Shown here: positions 20,569-30,083 of the stretch, piece after piece
Layout: each line of letters begins with the position of its first letter
Position numbering within the stretch: position 1 is the first letter of the stretch
Assembly (NCBI GenBank): GCA_965243695.1
Contig: CBDEWC010000009.1
Location: 124,001-188,000, forward strand
Direction of reading: 5' to 3'
Length of the DNA: 64,000 bases
Source of the DNA: JAKVCB01 sp965243695
GTDB taxonomy: Bacteria; Planctomycetota; Planctomycetia; Pirellulales; Lacipirellulaceae
Notes under the pieces: model-generated
Told to the model about the DNA's origin: nothing
Databases searched by the model: none
Seen by the model: the letters and a program-made list of their open reading frames with translations, nothing else
Position numbers and translations under genes: made by a program

Positions 20569-21212
20569 GGAATGGTTTCCTCTTGAATTCTCGCAGCGTC
20601 GTACCGGTAGCTTTGTGGTACGTCCTCAAGCGGTCAACTCCGGAAAGGAATCCCAAGTTCAGCCCGCGAAAACCAAGTTCAGCTCGCGGGAAAAATGTTC
20701 AACGCGAATTTCCCCTTTCGCGGCTGAAAGGATTTATGAGGGTGCCAGTTCGCTGCCGGGTGATTCGTTGTACCAGTTCCACTGGCTCCACTCTGGGGAG
20801 TCCTTTTGTTGCATCGGCCGCCGTTTGAATCATTATAACCCCAGAAATTTTTATTTTGCTTGAAATGCAAGAAAATGCAGAAGCAGCTGGCTTCTTGGTG
20901 GGTGGGCCAGCGGCTTGCCGCAGCCGGTTTTGGAAGCTTCGATAAAGAACGCGAAGCGAAGCTGGACGGAAATCTGGCTCAAGTTTGGCCTGCTGCAGAA
21001 GGTCGGCTGCGAGGTTTGGCCTCACCATTTCAGCAGCCGCTGGTGTCGTACCACCGGCCTCAAGAGGGGGCCGGCTACGAGAGGGATACGAGCAACCTGT
21101 TTGAGCCACTTTTCAGATGCGAAAGGGTTCCCTGATAGGCCCGTTTCTTCTAGGCCCGTTTCTTCCTGGGGCCTGTGAATCCAGGATCCCTCCGGATTTC
21201 TTGCGATACTAG
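20569..21212. other. Intergenic region
   Basis: About 640 bases upstream of the DUF1559 gene and downstream of tRNA-Ala. It contains a direct repeat of AACCAAGTTCAGC.CGCG near 20652-20692 and of GGCCCGTTTCTTC near 21138-21166. No gene was recognised. Confidence 0.5.
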
Positions 21213-21285
21213 TGGAGCTGGACGGACTCGAACCGACGACCCCCGCGTTGCAAACGCGATGCTCTCCCAACTGAGCTACAGCCCC
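21213..21285 (-). tRNA. tRNA-Ala (anticodon UGC)
   Basis: The minus strand folds as a full cloverleaf with acceptor GGGGCTG/CAGCTCC, which includes the G3-U70 wobble pair that defines alanine identity. D-arm AGCTCAGTTGGGAGAGC, anticodon loop TTTGCAA (TGC) and T-arm GGTTCGAGTCC are present. The discriminator is A, and CCA is not encoded. It lies about 110 bases after tRNA-Ile on the same strand. Confidence 0.96.
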
Positions 21286-21393
21286 GTTAAGGCCAAACGG
21301 CAGGAACGACGAGTCGCATGGTGCAACGCGCACCGCCTACGATCCTCGGGTTGCAGTTGCCTGTTCCCTACGGTTTTTTCTTGCCTCTTCCAG

Positions 21394-21467
21394 TGGGTGT
21401 GCCAAGACTCGAACTTGGGACCTCAGCCTTATCAGGGCTGCGCTCTAACCAACTGAGCTACACACCC
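21394..21467 (-). tRNA. tRNA-Ile (anticodon GAU)
   Basis: The minus strand gives acceptor GGGTGTG/CACACCC with discriminator A, D-arm AGCTCAGTTGGTTAGAGC, anticodon loop CTGATAA (GAT) and T-arm AGTTCGAGTCT. CCA is not encoded. In many bacteria this tRNA and tRNA-Ala(UGC) sit between 16S and 23S; here they are a pair with no rRNA beside them. Confidence 0.96.
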
Positions 21468-22197
21468 AACTTGTTATTTGTTCACAAGTTAAGCGATTTT
21501 TGTCGCGTCTGTGCGACGACCGCAACGACGAAGTGCCTACGCATTGGGCTGCGATCACCGACGAACTATTTATCAACCATACCCTACCATGGGTCAATGG
21601 GCCGTGGTCCCTTCTGGTTGGGAATCGTTACCTCAGCGCCGGTGTCTACTATTGTGGAGTACGCACGGGGGAAATTCGAGTCGTAGCAGGCCATTTCGTG
21701 GCAGATTTAGCGACAGTTTCCGGAGCTTAGGCCTATTGGGCGGTTCGTCGGGCTCAAGCACATTTTTCTAAAAGGAAACGTCAAAGACGTACAAGCCAGT
21801 ACCGCCTGATGCCCGCCACGGCCGTTTTTTCCGTGCCAGCCCTTTTGATTGCCAGCCCTTTTGATTGCCAGCCCTGTTGATTGCCAGCCCTGTCGGCAGT
21901 GGCCATGGCCGCCACTAGGTCTGCTAGCAGGGCGAGGGCAAAGGGGAGGTTGCCTGACTGGGGCTTGCGGGTGGGGGAAACTGCCAGATGGCCCCGGGCG
22001 TAGGAACGGAAGCGGGGGGACCACAGACGGAACGAGATCCCGTTTTTACAGACGTTCCCCCCAAGATCTTGTGTTTGCCGCCCCTGCCCCGGGGGCGATT
22101 AGTCTGGCTCGCTTGCAGCGAAATCGTTACACATTGCATATTCCTGTCCCGGTTTTGGGAAGGACTCACTTCATCTCACCTCAGCCTTGGACAACCG
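21468..22197. other. Intergenic region upstream of the tRNA pair and of the TlpA-like gene
   Basis: About 730 bases that should carry the promoter of the tRNAs (minus) and of the next gene (plus). No 16S rRNA is present. A tandem repeat lies at 21835-21893. A frame runs upstream of the TlpA-like gene start, but it is low-complexity and crosses the repeat, so it is not taken as coding. Confidence 0.55.
21835..21893. repeat. Tandem 16-bp repeats
   Basis: The unit GCCAGCCCTTTTGATT occurs three times in a row, with TT to TG drift in the third copy, plus a partial fourth. The period is not a multiple of three, and it is not in a called gene. Confidence 0.85.
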
Positions 22198-24096
22198 ATG
22201 TCAAAATTTTCCTGGAAATGGATACCTCTTGCCGGTTTTGTGGGAATGATCGTGATGGTGCACGTGACCCGATTGGCAGCAGCTCCACCCAAGCCAGCTG
22301 AGGCGCTTGCCCTGCAGCCGATTCAGCCGCATGTGGAATACGAGTTGCCGGAAAAATCAGAAATCCCCAATTGCACAGTTCGTGTAGATAACTTTGGCGG
22401 GGGACCTGCCTGGTTTGTGCGAAATCCTCAAGGCCAATTGCTCCGTCGTTTTGCCGATTCCAATGCGGACAACGTCGTCGATCAATGGAGTTATTTTCAG
22501 GATGGGCTGGAGGTCTATCGGGACATTGACTCGAACTACAACGGGCGCGCGGATCAATGCCGTTGGTTTCATACCGCCGGTACCCGCTGGGGAGTCGACG
22601 ATAATGAAGATGGCACGATTGACCTCTGGCGCCGCATTTCTCCCCAAGAGGTGGCCGAGGAATTAGTGAAGGCGGTGACGACTCGGGATGTCAGGCGGTT
22701 TGGGATTTTGCTCCCCACCGATGAAGAATTTGTGGCCCTAGGCCTTGGTGAAACTCAAGCGAGTCAAGTTGCTGCCCAACTGAAGACGGCAAGGCAAAGG
22801 TTTCGAAATGCCATGTCGAACCAAAAAGTTGTCTTGCCGAGCACCAATTACCTCGATTTCGGGGCGGCTCGCCCCAGCACGGCACCGATTGGTACCAACG
22901 GGTCATCCAAAGAGGTGACCGTCTATGAAAACGTTTATGCATTGGTCGAAACCAACGGTAGTCATAATCAGCTTTACCTGGGGACGCTCATTGCGGTCGA
23001 TGGGGGCTGGCGGTTGCTCGATATTCCTCCGTTTGACGGTTCCAGCCCTTCAGTAGGGTTTTCCTTGACGGCTCTTGATTCGAGTAAAATTGGCGGTCCC
23101 CGGTCGGAGAATGTCCCTTCGGAGGAAATGACCGACCTCATGGAAAAGTTGCAGCAACTCGACATGGAAGCCAGTCGGTTGCCATTGGACCGCCAAGGAC
23201 CGCTTACGGATCAGCGGGCAGAAGTCCTGAATCGACTGGCAGAAGTGACCAGCGACCCGGAATTCAGAAACGAGTGGTACAAACAACTGGCAGATATGTT
23301 GAGTGCGGCTGTTCAGTCGGGTGGGTACGATCAGGGTGTGGATCAATTGGAAAAACTTGAGCAGGATTTGCAAACCTCTGGTCTCGGTGATGAGTTGGTT
23401 GCGCACGTGCGATTCCGCCGGATGTTGGCCGAATATATGAAAAGCCAGCAACAGCCAGAAGCAGATCTTGCCAAAATTCAGGCCGTTTGGCTTGAGGATT
23501 TGGAAACATTTGCCAACGATTTTCCGACCAGCGTCGATGCTGCAGAAGCTCAATTGCAACTGGGCATGTCCCACGAGTTTGTCGGCCAAGAACCACAGGC
23601 AGAGGTGTGGTATCGACAGATCACCGAGCGATTTCCTCAGACCGATCATGCCGAAAAGGCGCGGGGCGCATTGCGACGTCTTGCCTCCGAGGGCAAGCCG
23701 CTTCTCCTGAACGGGGCCGGGTTGCAGGGTGGAGAAATCGACTTGGCCAAATACCGGGGTAAGCTCGTGCTGATCCAGTACTGGGCGACCTGGTGTGAGC
23801 CATGCAAGCAAGACATGCTGGCTATCAAGGACAGCTACACAAAACATAGTGGGCGCGGGTTTGACGTGATCGGTATCTGCCTGGACGACGATCAGAGGGG
23901 AGCCCAGCAATTTATCAAGGAGAACAGGATCCCCTGGCAACAAATTTATGAACCAGACGGACTTAACGGCCGTTTGGCGGATGAAATGGGAGTCATGACA
24001 CTTCCGTTGATGGTTCTCGTCGACGAAAACGGGTTGGTCGTCAATAGAAACATCCATGCAGCAGAGCTTGCCGCTGAAATCAAGCGCCGCTTATAG
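22198..24096 (+). CDS. Secreted protein with C-terminal TlpA-like thioredoxin domain
   Basis: 632 residues from the ATG at 22198, the first Met followed by a signal peptide (WIPLAGFVGMIVMVHVTRLAAA). The N-terminal part has calcium-loop-like repeats of thrombospondin type (DSNADNVVDQW, DIDSNYNGRADQ, DDNEDGTIDLW). The middle (about 300-500) is helical with a tetratricopeptide-like stretch. Residues about 500-632 form a TlpA/ResA-type thioredoxin with WCEPC (C533, C536) and the cis-proline motif TLPLMVLVDENG. It probably acts in disulfide reduction outside the cytoplasm. Family members often serve cytochrome c maturation, but no such genes are near. Confidence 0.85.
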   Translation: MSKFSWKWIPLAGFVGMIVMVHVTRLAAAPPKPAEALALQPIQPHVEYELPEKSEIPNCTVRVDNFGGGPAWFVRNPQGQLLRRFADSNADNVVDQWSYFQDGLEVYRDIDSNYNGRADQCRWFHTAGTRWGVDDNEDGTIDLWRRISPQEVAEELVKAVTTRDVRRFGILLPTDEEFVALGLGETQASQVAAQLKTARQRFRNAMSNQKVVLPSTNYLDFGAARPSTAPIGTNGSSKEVTVYENVYALVETNGSHNQLYLGTLIAVDGGWRLLDIPPFDGSSPSVGFSLTALDSSKIGGPRSENVPSEEMTDLMEKLQQLDMEASRLPLDRQGPLTDQRAEVLNRLAEVTSDPEFRNEWYKQLADMLSAAVQSGGYDQGVDQLEKLEQDLQTSGLGDELVAHVRFRRMLAEYMKSQQQPEADLAKIQAVWLEDLETFANDFPTSVDAAEAQLQLGMSHEFVGQEPQAEVWYRQITERFPQTDHAEKARGALRRLASEGKPLLLNGAGLQGGEIDLAKYRGKLVLIQYWATWCEPCKQDMLAIKDSYTKHSGRGFDVIGICLDDDQRGAQQFIKENRIPWQQIYEPDGLNGRLADEMGVMTLPLMVLVDENGLVVNRNIHAAELAAEIKRRL

Positions 24097-25813
24097 CGGT
24101 GTGTTCCAATGCAAGGTTGTGCGAAGCGCGGGGCGGTTTACCAACTCCAGCGGCGATTTCGGCGCCCTGCGATTCCGGGGCTCGGTTGACCTGGGGTCGA
24201 TTTTCGGCTTTTCCGGCGGGTGTTACGAAAAGAAGGTCGACTTGGCCGGCTATCCTTGCGGAGGGTATCGAATCGGTCTTCCGTGTCCCGTTGACCTGAG
24301 TGGTTTTGGCCGAATTCATGGCTCGATTTAAACATAGAACTTGTACTCCCTTTTCTGGTGTCAGTAGCTGACCCTCAAGTTTTTGTGGCTGGTTTGAAAT
24401 AAAGCCGGATTACAGGCCGAGCATCTATCTCACTGGCCTGAATTAAAGCAAGTGGCGCGCCAAACGACCGGTTTGCGGTGTCGATTCTGTTTTGGGAGGA
24501 ATTTCCTGCCGCGGATGTCTCTTGAAATCCCTGCCAAAACCGTCTGGCTAGCGAGAGTGGGGGCAAATTTTTCGGAGTGGTTTCCCAGAATGAACCGCGA
24601 AGAGCCGACTTTTTTGCGACGACTCCAAAGCGGCGGCCCGTAAGGGTGGGGACGTGTTTCACCGAGGTGGTGAAAGGTGTGGTATGCAGGGGTAACCTTT
24701 TATGCAGAAGGAGGTTACAGAGGGTTACAGAGATAGTTGCTATGAGCTTAGAAGCCAGTCAGGCCAACCACTGAGACCGTAAGTCATTGGGTGCCAATGA
24801 GATGTGTCCATTTCACAAAAACAGTGAGACACTTTCACCAAAATAGTGAAATGCAGGGAGGCAAAACCCAACCGCAGTGGGGACGTGCCATGGAAAAAAC
24901 ACCCCTTCAACGAACCGGGACCCCTTGAGGCCAGGCTCGGCGCAACCGCCCCCAGCGGTCGCTTCGAACATGCGGAGAGGCGCCGTAACCGGTCCCGCCA
25001 GTATGGGTTCCATCAGTATGGATTTCGCCATGCGGAGCTCGCGAGGCGCAGGCCAATCGCAAGTTCTTCGCTGGTTGGCCGGAACCTGACCGCAAAAGCC
25101 GGAACCGGGCCTACCTACGAAGTCACAATCGGACCGCACCGCCCTCGTTTTAAGCGGGTGTGGACCTTTCCCTCGGCGCACGACCACCCCCGCGGGCGCA
25201 TCCGCCAACGATCCACCCAACCACAGACAACCCTGGCGGGCTCCAGCAAGCGTCCAAAACGCTGCATCGTTCGCATGTTTGAAAATTGTTCTTGCGTCAA
25301 ATCCAGACGCAAACTGTTACAGCGCAGTACGATAACGCACCACGACGTGTTGGAACGAATCCCATCCCCCAACACGGCTGCGCAGCACGGACCGATTCGG
25401 AAGTGCCAGAAGCGGGCGCAATTCGCCCCCCGCTGTGCCCCCAAGATCCGAAGCGCAGCTTCAAGCGGCCGACGCTGCTGGTGCCCAAAAAAACCTCCGG
25501 CACCGTGCAGACCGACAACGCTTAAGTCCCAAATTTTATGGCCCTTACGACGCGTACGGGCCGTTGTTGTACTGGTCGGCCTGCCGAACGGCATGTGGCC
25601 TGGCCGTGGTGATGGCCAAGCGGATTCCAAGCGGTAGGTCCAACCAATGAGAATCAATATGCAGATGGCGTACCCATCGTCACAATTTTTCCGTTGGCCT
25701 CGAGATGGGGCGGATGCCAACCCCGCAAAAGTTGCTCAAGGGCGTCTTGGTAAACGGGGCGGCTGGAAAACAGGGTGGCTGGAAAACGGAGAAGCTTGGC
25801 TTGCCAGCGGGAA
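24097..25813. other. 1.7 kb region without a recognisable gene
   Basis: Frames on both strands overlap one another, are rich in Arg/Pro/Ser and show no motif, signal peptide or repeat of a known family. No tRNA, rRNA, RNase P, tmRNA or SRP core motif was found by eye. Short symmetrical elements (TTTCACC.AGGTGGTGAAA near 24658; GTGAGACACTTTCACC near 24823) are the only structure noticed. Confidence 0.5.
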
Positions 25814-27367
25814 TCAGCGGTTGTTTGGCTCTTGTCGTGTCGCCACCAGCGGGAAAACGGCACAAATGAGAGCCGCCAGGGCGTAGCCGCCGGCGGCCTG
25901 CCCGCCGGTACCCCAGCCGATTGAGAGGACAACATCGGTGCCGGTCCATTGAAAACCGTGCATGATGCCAAACCAGGAGAGCACGGCCCCGGCGATGAGA
26001 TATCCGCTTGCGCGGAGGAAGGTCCCTTCGATGATACTCACGGTGGCCGCGGCGAGGACCATGGCCGTAAAGATGAATCCCTGTTCCAGGCTGAACAGCC
26101 CAGAGGCGTAGATGTCGTGCTTGGTGAGGGCCTTGCCCAGTTCGGGGGTAAAGTCACCGCCGGTGGTGCGAATCGCCCCTTTAACGAGTAGGGCTCCCCA
26201 GGCAGCGACTCCCGGCATCAGGCCAATGACCACTGCCGGTGCGTGGGCGGTGGGGGTGGCCTGGAACGCTTGGGCAGCGATCACAATGCCGATCCACAAC
26301 ACGATCGCCATGCCTGCTTCTATGGGAATGGCCCAGGCGACCACGCCGAGCGTACTGGTCAGGGCAAGCACCGTGACGAACAGGCCGTTCAGCCACGAAT
26401 AGCCGATACGTGCGCCCAGCGACTTCCATCCCGGGTGGCCGATGTAGATGGTCGTCGGAAAGCAGGAGCCAAACAGGGCGGCCACGACGGTGCCGGCGCC
26501 GTTGGCTGCCAGGGAGGGGGCCGTCGGGAACCGGTCGCCGGCTGCCTCGGCGCTATCGAGGTTCTGGAGGGATCCCACCAGGTTGAAGAGTCCCATGGGC
26601 ACGATGATCGACAGGTAGGTGAGGCCATAGCCGCTCTGGACCGCCTCCAGAAGGTCGCCCAGAACCGGAGCTGGGAGGTAAAGCCTGGGGGGACTGTAGT
26701 CATGGCCTACCGGCGCGTCACCAAGAATCCAGGCCAGGATCGTGCCGATCAGTACCGCGACCAGGCCACCGGGAATACCACCCCGAAACCTCAGTCGCCC
26801 GAAGTAAACCAGGCAAACGATGGCAAAGGTCGCAAGGCCAACCACCGGCGATGCGTAGGTGCGAAACAAGAATCCCAGCGAGATGAACGTCAGCGCGATG
26901 CCTGCAAGGGTGCTTAACAGGGCGGCTCTGGGGACGTTTTTGCGAATCCAGTCAGCCCCACAGGCACCAGCCAGTTCAATCAGTCCGCTTCCCAGGCAGG
27001 CCACGAGTCCAGCCTGCCATGCGAGGTGGGAGTCCCCCGTGGCAACCTTGACCGGCAGCATGACCAGAAAGATAAAAGCGAAGACACTTGGGGTATTGAT
27101 GCCGTAGGGCAAGGCGCACACGTCGCTGCGCCGCTCGCGTCGGGCAAGCTTCATGGCCTGCCAGGAGTAGAAAAGGTTGCCAACCAACAGGCTCATGGCA
27201 GCACCCGGCAGGATCTGTCCGTACAGGAGTGCCGGTTCGAAGCCAAGCACCGCCTGGCACAGCCCAACGATCACCAGTAACTGGACGAGGTTGTCCAGGG
27301 CCAGCCCGAAAAAACCATCCAGGTCTCCGCGGACAAACCAGCGGGCCGATTTTACCGCTTGCGTCAT
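25814..27367 (-). CDS. NCS2-type nucleobase permease
   Basis: 517 residues from the ATG at 27367; the frame upstream is not hydrophobic. It has about twelve to fourteen membrane segments. LFYSWQAMKLARRERRSDVCALPYGINTPSVFAFIF is the family phrase of AzgA-like/xanthine-uracil permeases, and the FNLVGSLQNLDSAEAAGD region matches their central binding motif. Likely imports a purine or related base with H+. The substrate cannot be narrowed. It has no purine-metabolism neighbours and is flanked by long intergenic regions. Confidence 0.85.
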   Translation of the reverse strand: MTQAVKSARWFVRGDLDGFFGLALDNLVQLLVIVGLCQAVLGFEPALLYGQILPGAAMSLLVGNLFYSWQAMKLARRERRSDVCALPYGINTPSVFAFIFLVMLPVKVATGDSHLAWQAGLVACLGSGLIELAGACGADWIRKNVPRAALLSTLAGIALTFISLGFLFRTYASPVVGLATFAIVCLVYFGRLRFRGGIPGGLVAVLIGTILAWILGDAPVGHDYSPPRLYLPAPVLGDLLEAVQSGYGLTYLSIIVPMGLFNLVGSLQNLDSAEAAGDRFPTAPSLAANGAGTVVAALFGSCFPTTIYIGHPGWKSLGARIGYSWLNGLFVTVLALTSTLGVVAWAIPIEAGMAIVLWIGIVIAAQAFQATPTAHAPAVVIGLMPGVAAWGALLVKGAIRTTGGDFTPELGKALTKHDIYASGLFSLEQGFIFTAMVLAAATVSIIEGTFLRASGYLIAGAVLSWFGIMHGFQWTGTDVVLSIGWGTGGQAAGGYALAALICAVFPLVATRQEPNNR

Positions 27368-27746
27368 GGGTGGTTTTCTCGGAGTGATGTGACGGTTTGT
27401 CGTGGGCTTACAATCCAGGGTGGGAGCGTGACCACTCCCCTCCTCCTGGGCCCCCTGCCCCGCCGATATGACGATTTGCCAGCTTGTTGGCAGCGGAACG
27501 CAAACGGCCGATTTGGCAGAACTTACTGCTTTGCCAACATTCCAGCCCAGGACAACCGGCCGAATTCTCTGGCAAAAGTCAGGCTGCTGCAATACGAAGT
27601 CAAAAATCTGGCAAATCCTGGGCCAACATCGACAAGTCTCAGCTGGCCCTCGCGGAGATCACCCGAGTCCTGGGTGGAGATTTTGGACAAGCTGCCAAAA
27701 AGAAATGCCAAAAAACCGGATGCGACGCCCAGCCCCGCTCCGCGTG
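27368..27746. other. Intergenic region
   Basis: About 380 bases between the permease and the DUF1559 pair. No gene or terminator was recognised. Confidence 0.55.
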
Positions 27747-28742
27747 TTACGAAGGGTCCGGTATCGGGTCTTCGTTACGAATGGTGGCCATCGCCTGCCA
27801 GGCATTCACGTCAATCGAATCGGTATAGAACCGGACGTGCCCATCCATAAACACGGCGTTGACTCCACCAGGGTGCCAACTGCGGGCCGTAGCATGCTCA
27901 CTGCCACTGCCGCCAACAGCCTCACAAGGTGCGACCTCGTTGACACAGGCGTACGACTGCAGTCCATCCGGTACGGTTGAGTTGGGCGTGTTGAGATGCA
28001 GGTAGATGGAACGTCCCATCCAGGGCATGGCCCACAGTCCACGGCGATCGGTGGTGTAGTTGTCCACTTCGGCCAGGTCGGTACGGCCAGCGCGAAGTTC
28101 ACTTCCGACAATGGTGTGAGAGGTCCCATCAAGAAACTCGTTTAAGCTGCGACCAACGTTCACTCGAAACGGGCCGTCGGTGTTGAGATCGAGCTGGGCA
28201 GGCGACAAATAGGTGTGCATGGTTGGAGGAACTGCCTGAGGGTTGAGCGCTGCTGTGGGCCAAATCCGGGTCTTGCCAAAACTGACCGCGTAATTGGAAC
28301 GCGAAAAACGGTAGTCTTGCTGCGAAGTCGAGTCGAACATCTGGTAGATGCGGCCCGCCGTGTCGTCGCTGGGACATTGATAGGAGGGGATCTGCATTTC
28401 TGCCACATGTCGATTTGTCGGACTGACCCACCGCTGTTGAAAATCAAACTGCTGCTGCAGGGAAACTTCTTCCATGAACGAGAGCATTTGCAAGAGCGCG
28501 GGGTGCCCCATCCATTCATCCTGCGTTTTGTTCCAGCCAGTCAATCCGGCAGGAAGCCGCCGATACTGGTTTTCAAAGTTCGCCAGGGCAATCCCGATTT
28601 GCTTGAGATTGTTCGTGCAACTGGCCCTTCGCGCCGCCTCGCGGGCAGCCTGCACCGCCGGCAGCAACAGCGCAATCAGGATACCGATGATCGCGATCAC
28701 CACCAAAAGTTCGACAAGTGTAAAACCCTTTTTAGAGATCAT
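27747..28742 (-). CDS. DUF1559 pseudopilin-like protein
   Basis: 331 residues from the ATG at 28742, which overlaps the TGA of the gene before it (ATGA) and has purine-rich AGGAGATCGCAGAAGA upstream. The start KKGFTLVELLVVIAIIGILIALLLPAVQAAREAARR is a prepilin segment; HPGGVNAVFMDGHVRF gives the H-x9-DG motif near the C-terminus. It is a close paralogue of the upstream gene (shared phrases LPAGLTGW/LPEGAMGW, WVSPTNRHVAEMQIPSYQC/WVDPVNQHVAAIQIPPYQC), a recent tandem duplication. Function unknown beyond surface-associated pilin-like. Confidence 0.9.
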   Translation of the reverse strand: MISKKGFTLVELLVVIAIIGILIALLLPAVQAAREAARRASCTNNLKQIGIALANFENQYRRLPAGLTGWNKTQDEWMGHPALLQMLSFMEEVSLQQQFDFQQRWVSPTNRHVAEMQIPSYQCPSDDTAGRIYQMFDSTSQQDYRFSRSNYAVSFGKTRIWPTAALNPQAVPPTMHTYLSPAQLDLNTDGPFRVNVGRSLNEFLDGTSHTIVGSELRAGRTDLAEVDNYTTDRRGLWAMPWMGRSIYLHLNTPNSTVPDGLQSYACVNEVAPCEAVGGSGSEHATARSWHPGGVNAVFMDGHVRFYTDSIDVNAWQAMATIRNEDPIPDPS

Positions 28743-29761
28743 TCTTCTGCGATCTCCTCGCCGCGAATGGTTGCCAATGCTTGCCACGCAAGTGGGTTGA
28801 TCGAATCGGTAACAAAGCGAACATGCCCGTCAATAAACGAAGCGTTGACACCGCCCGGGTGGTAGCTGCGGGCAGTTGCGTGTTCGTCGATATCGTTCGA
28901 CGCGGCCGGATTGCAAGGGGCCACTTCCTCGGTACAACTCGTTGGCTTGAGATGGTCGGCAACACTCGAGTTTGGAGTGTTCCTGTGCAAATAGACCGAA
29001 GTGGCCATAAAAGGGAACGCCCAAAGTCCACGGCGGTCGCCCTGGTTGTCGCCAGAAGGCTGAGAATCGTCCTGGCCTGAGCGAACTTCACTCACCCCCG
29101 CCGTTTTGGAGGTTCCATCGGTGAAGTCCTTGATCCGTCGGCCGACGTGGACACGAAAGGCGCCGTCGGTATCGAGGTTGAGGTCGTATCCGGCTTTCAA
29201 TAAATAAGCGTGGATCATTGGAGGTTGCTGTTGGGGAGGCATCGATTCAGGCGGCCAAATAGAAGTGGTGCCAAAACTGACCACGTAGTTTGACCGGGAA
29301 TAGCGATAATCCATTTTGGAGGTTGTGTCGTATAATTGAAGTACGCGACCGTCGGCGTTGTCGCTGGCGCACTGGTAGGGCGGAATTTGAATCGCAGCCA
29401 CATGTTGATTCACCGGATCGACCCAACGTTTTTGCAGTTGGAACTGTGCTTGCAAATTAAGCTCTTCCATAAAGGGTAGCAACTGAAAAAAAGCCGTGTG
29501 GCCCAGCCATTCTCCCTGCCCACCCCGCTTCGCCTCGTCGTCCCATCCCATGGCCCCTTCGGGCAACCGTCCATGTTGGTTTTCAAAGTTCAGCAATCCC
29601 AGGCCAATCTGGTGCAAATTGTTGGTGCAACTGGAGCGGCGGGCAGCCTCGCGGGCGGCTTGCACAGCCGGCAGTAAAAGCGCAATCAGGATACCGATGA
29701 TGGCAATCACCACCAGGAGTTCTACCAACGTGAAACCGCGATTTTTCGGTTGTCTGGACAT
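28739..29761 (-). CDS. DUF1559 pseudopilin-like protein
   Basis: 340 residues from the ATG at 29761 (MSRQPKNRGF). The prepilin segment, DUF1559 body and HPGGVNASFIDGHVRF (H-x9-DG) are all present. It is the first gene of the tandem pair and overlaps the second by four bases, so both should be made together. It is more distant from the DUF1559 protein at 19507. Confidence 0.9.
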   Translation of the reverse strand: MSRQPKNRGFTLVELLVVIAIIGILIALLLPAVQAAREAARRSSCTNNLHQIGLGLLNFENQHGRLPEGAMGWDDEAKRGGQGEWLGHTAFFQLLPFMEELNLQAQFQLQKRWVDPVNQHVAAIQIPPYQCASDNADGRVLQLYDTTSKMDYRYSRSNYVVSFGTTSIWPPESMPPQQQPPMIHAYLLKAGYDLNLDTDGAFRVHVGRRIKDFTDGTSKTAGVSEVRSGQDDSQPSGDNQGDRRGLWAFPFMATSVYLHRNTPNSSVADHLKPTSCTEEVAPCNPAASNDIDEHATARSYHPGGVNASFIDGHVRFVTDSINPLAWQALATIRGEEIAEE

Positions 29762-30083
29762 GGTTTGCCCGTCAAAAAAAGCGATTGGCACAACGGGACG
29801 TCCGTCTCTCCCGCCAATGCTCAATTCTAGCAGAACACCCGAATGTTTGCTGGGGAGTTTCGAGAATAAACGTGCGTTTTATGTGATTTATCTTGACTGG
29901 CCAGAAAAAAAGGGGGGGGCTTTTTTGCGGGCGAAATTTATTGCTTTTTTGTAGCTTGCCGGTTAGGCTGGTGGTAAGGGCTGCTGTAATGGCCGCACGG
30001 GCTTTCGTCGGTGCTGAGCTGTAAGTGGTGCCTCGCCTGGGGGGCAGATTGGCCTCAGTTCGTATGTTTCGGGAGAGCTGCTA

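Noticed and set aside
20699..21109. Minus frame of about 136 codons
   Set aside because: No motif; composition typical of noncoding sequence.
24846..25637. Plus frame of 263 codons and a minus frame of 201 codons over it (25115-25720)
   Set aside because: Both are Arg/Pro/Ser-rich with no domain; neither is favoured over the other.
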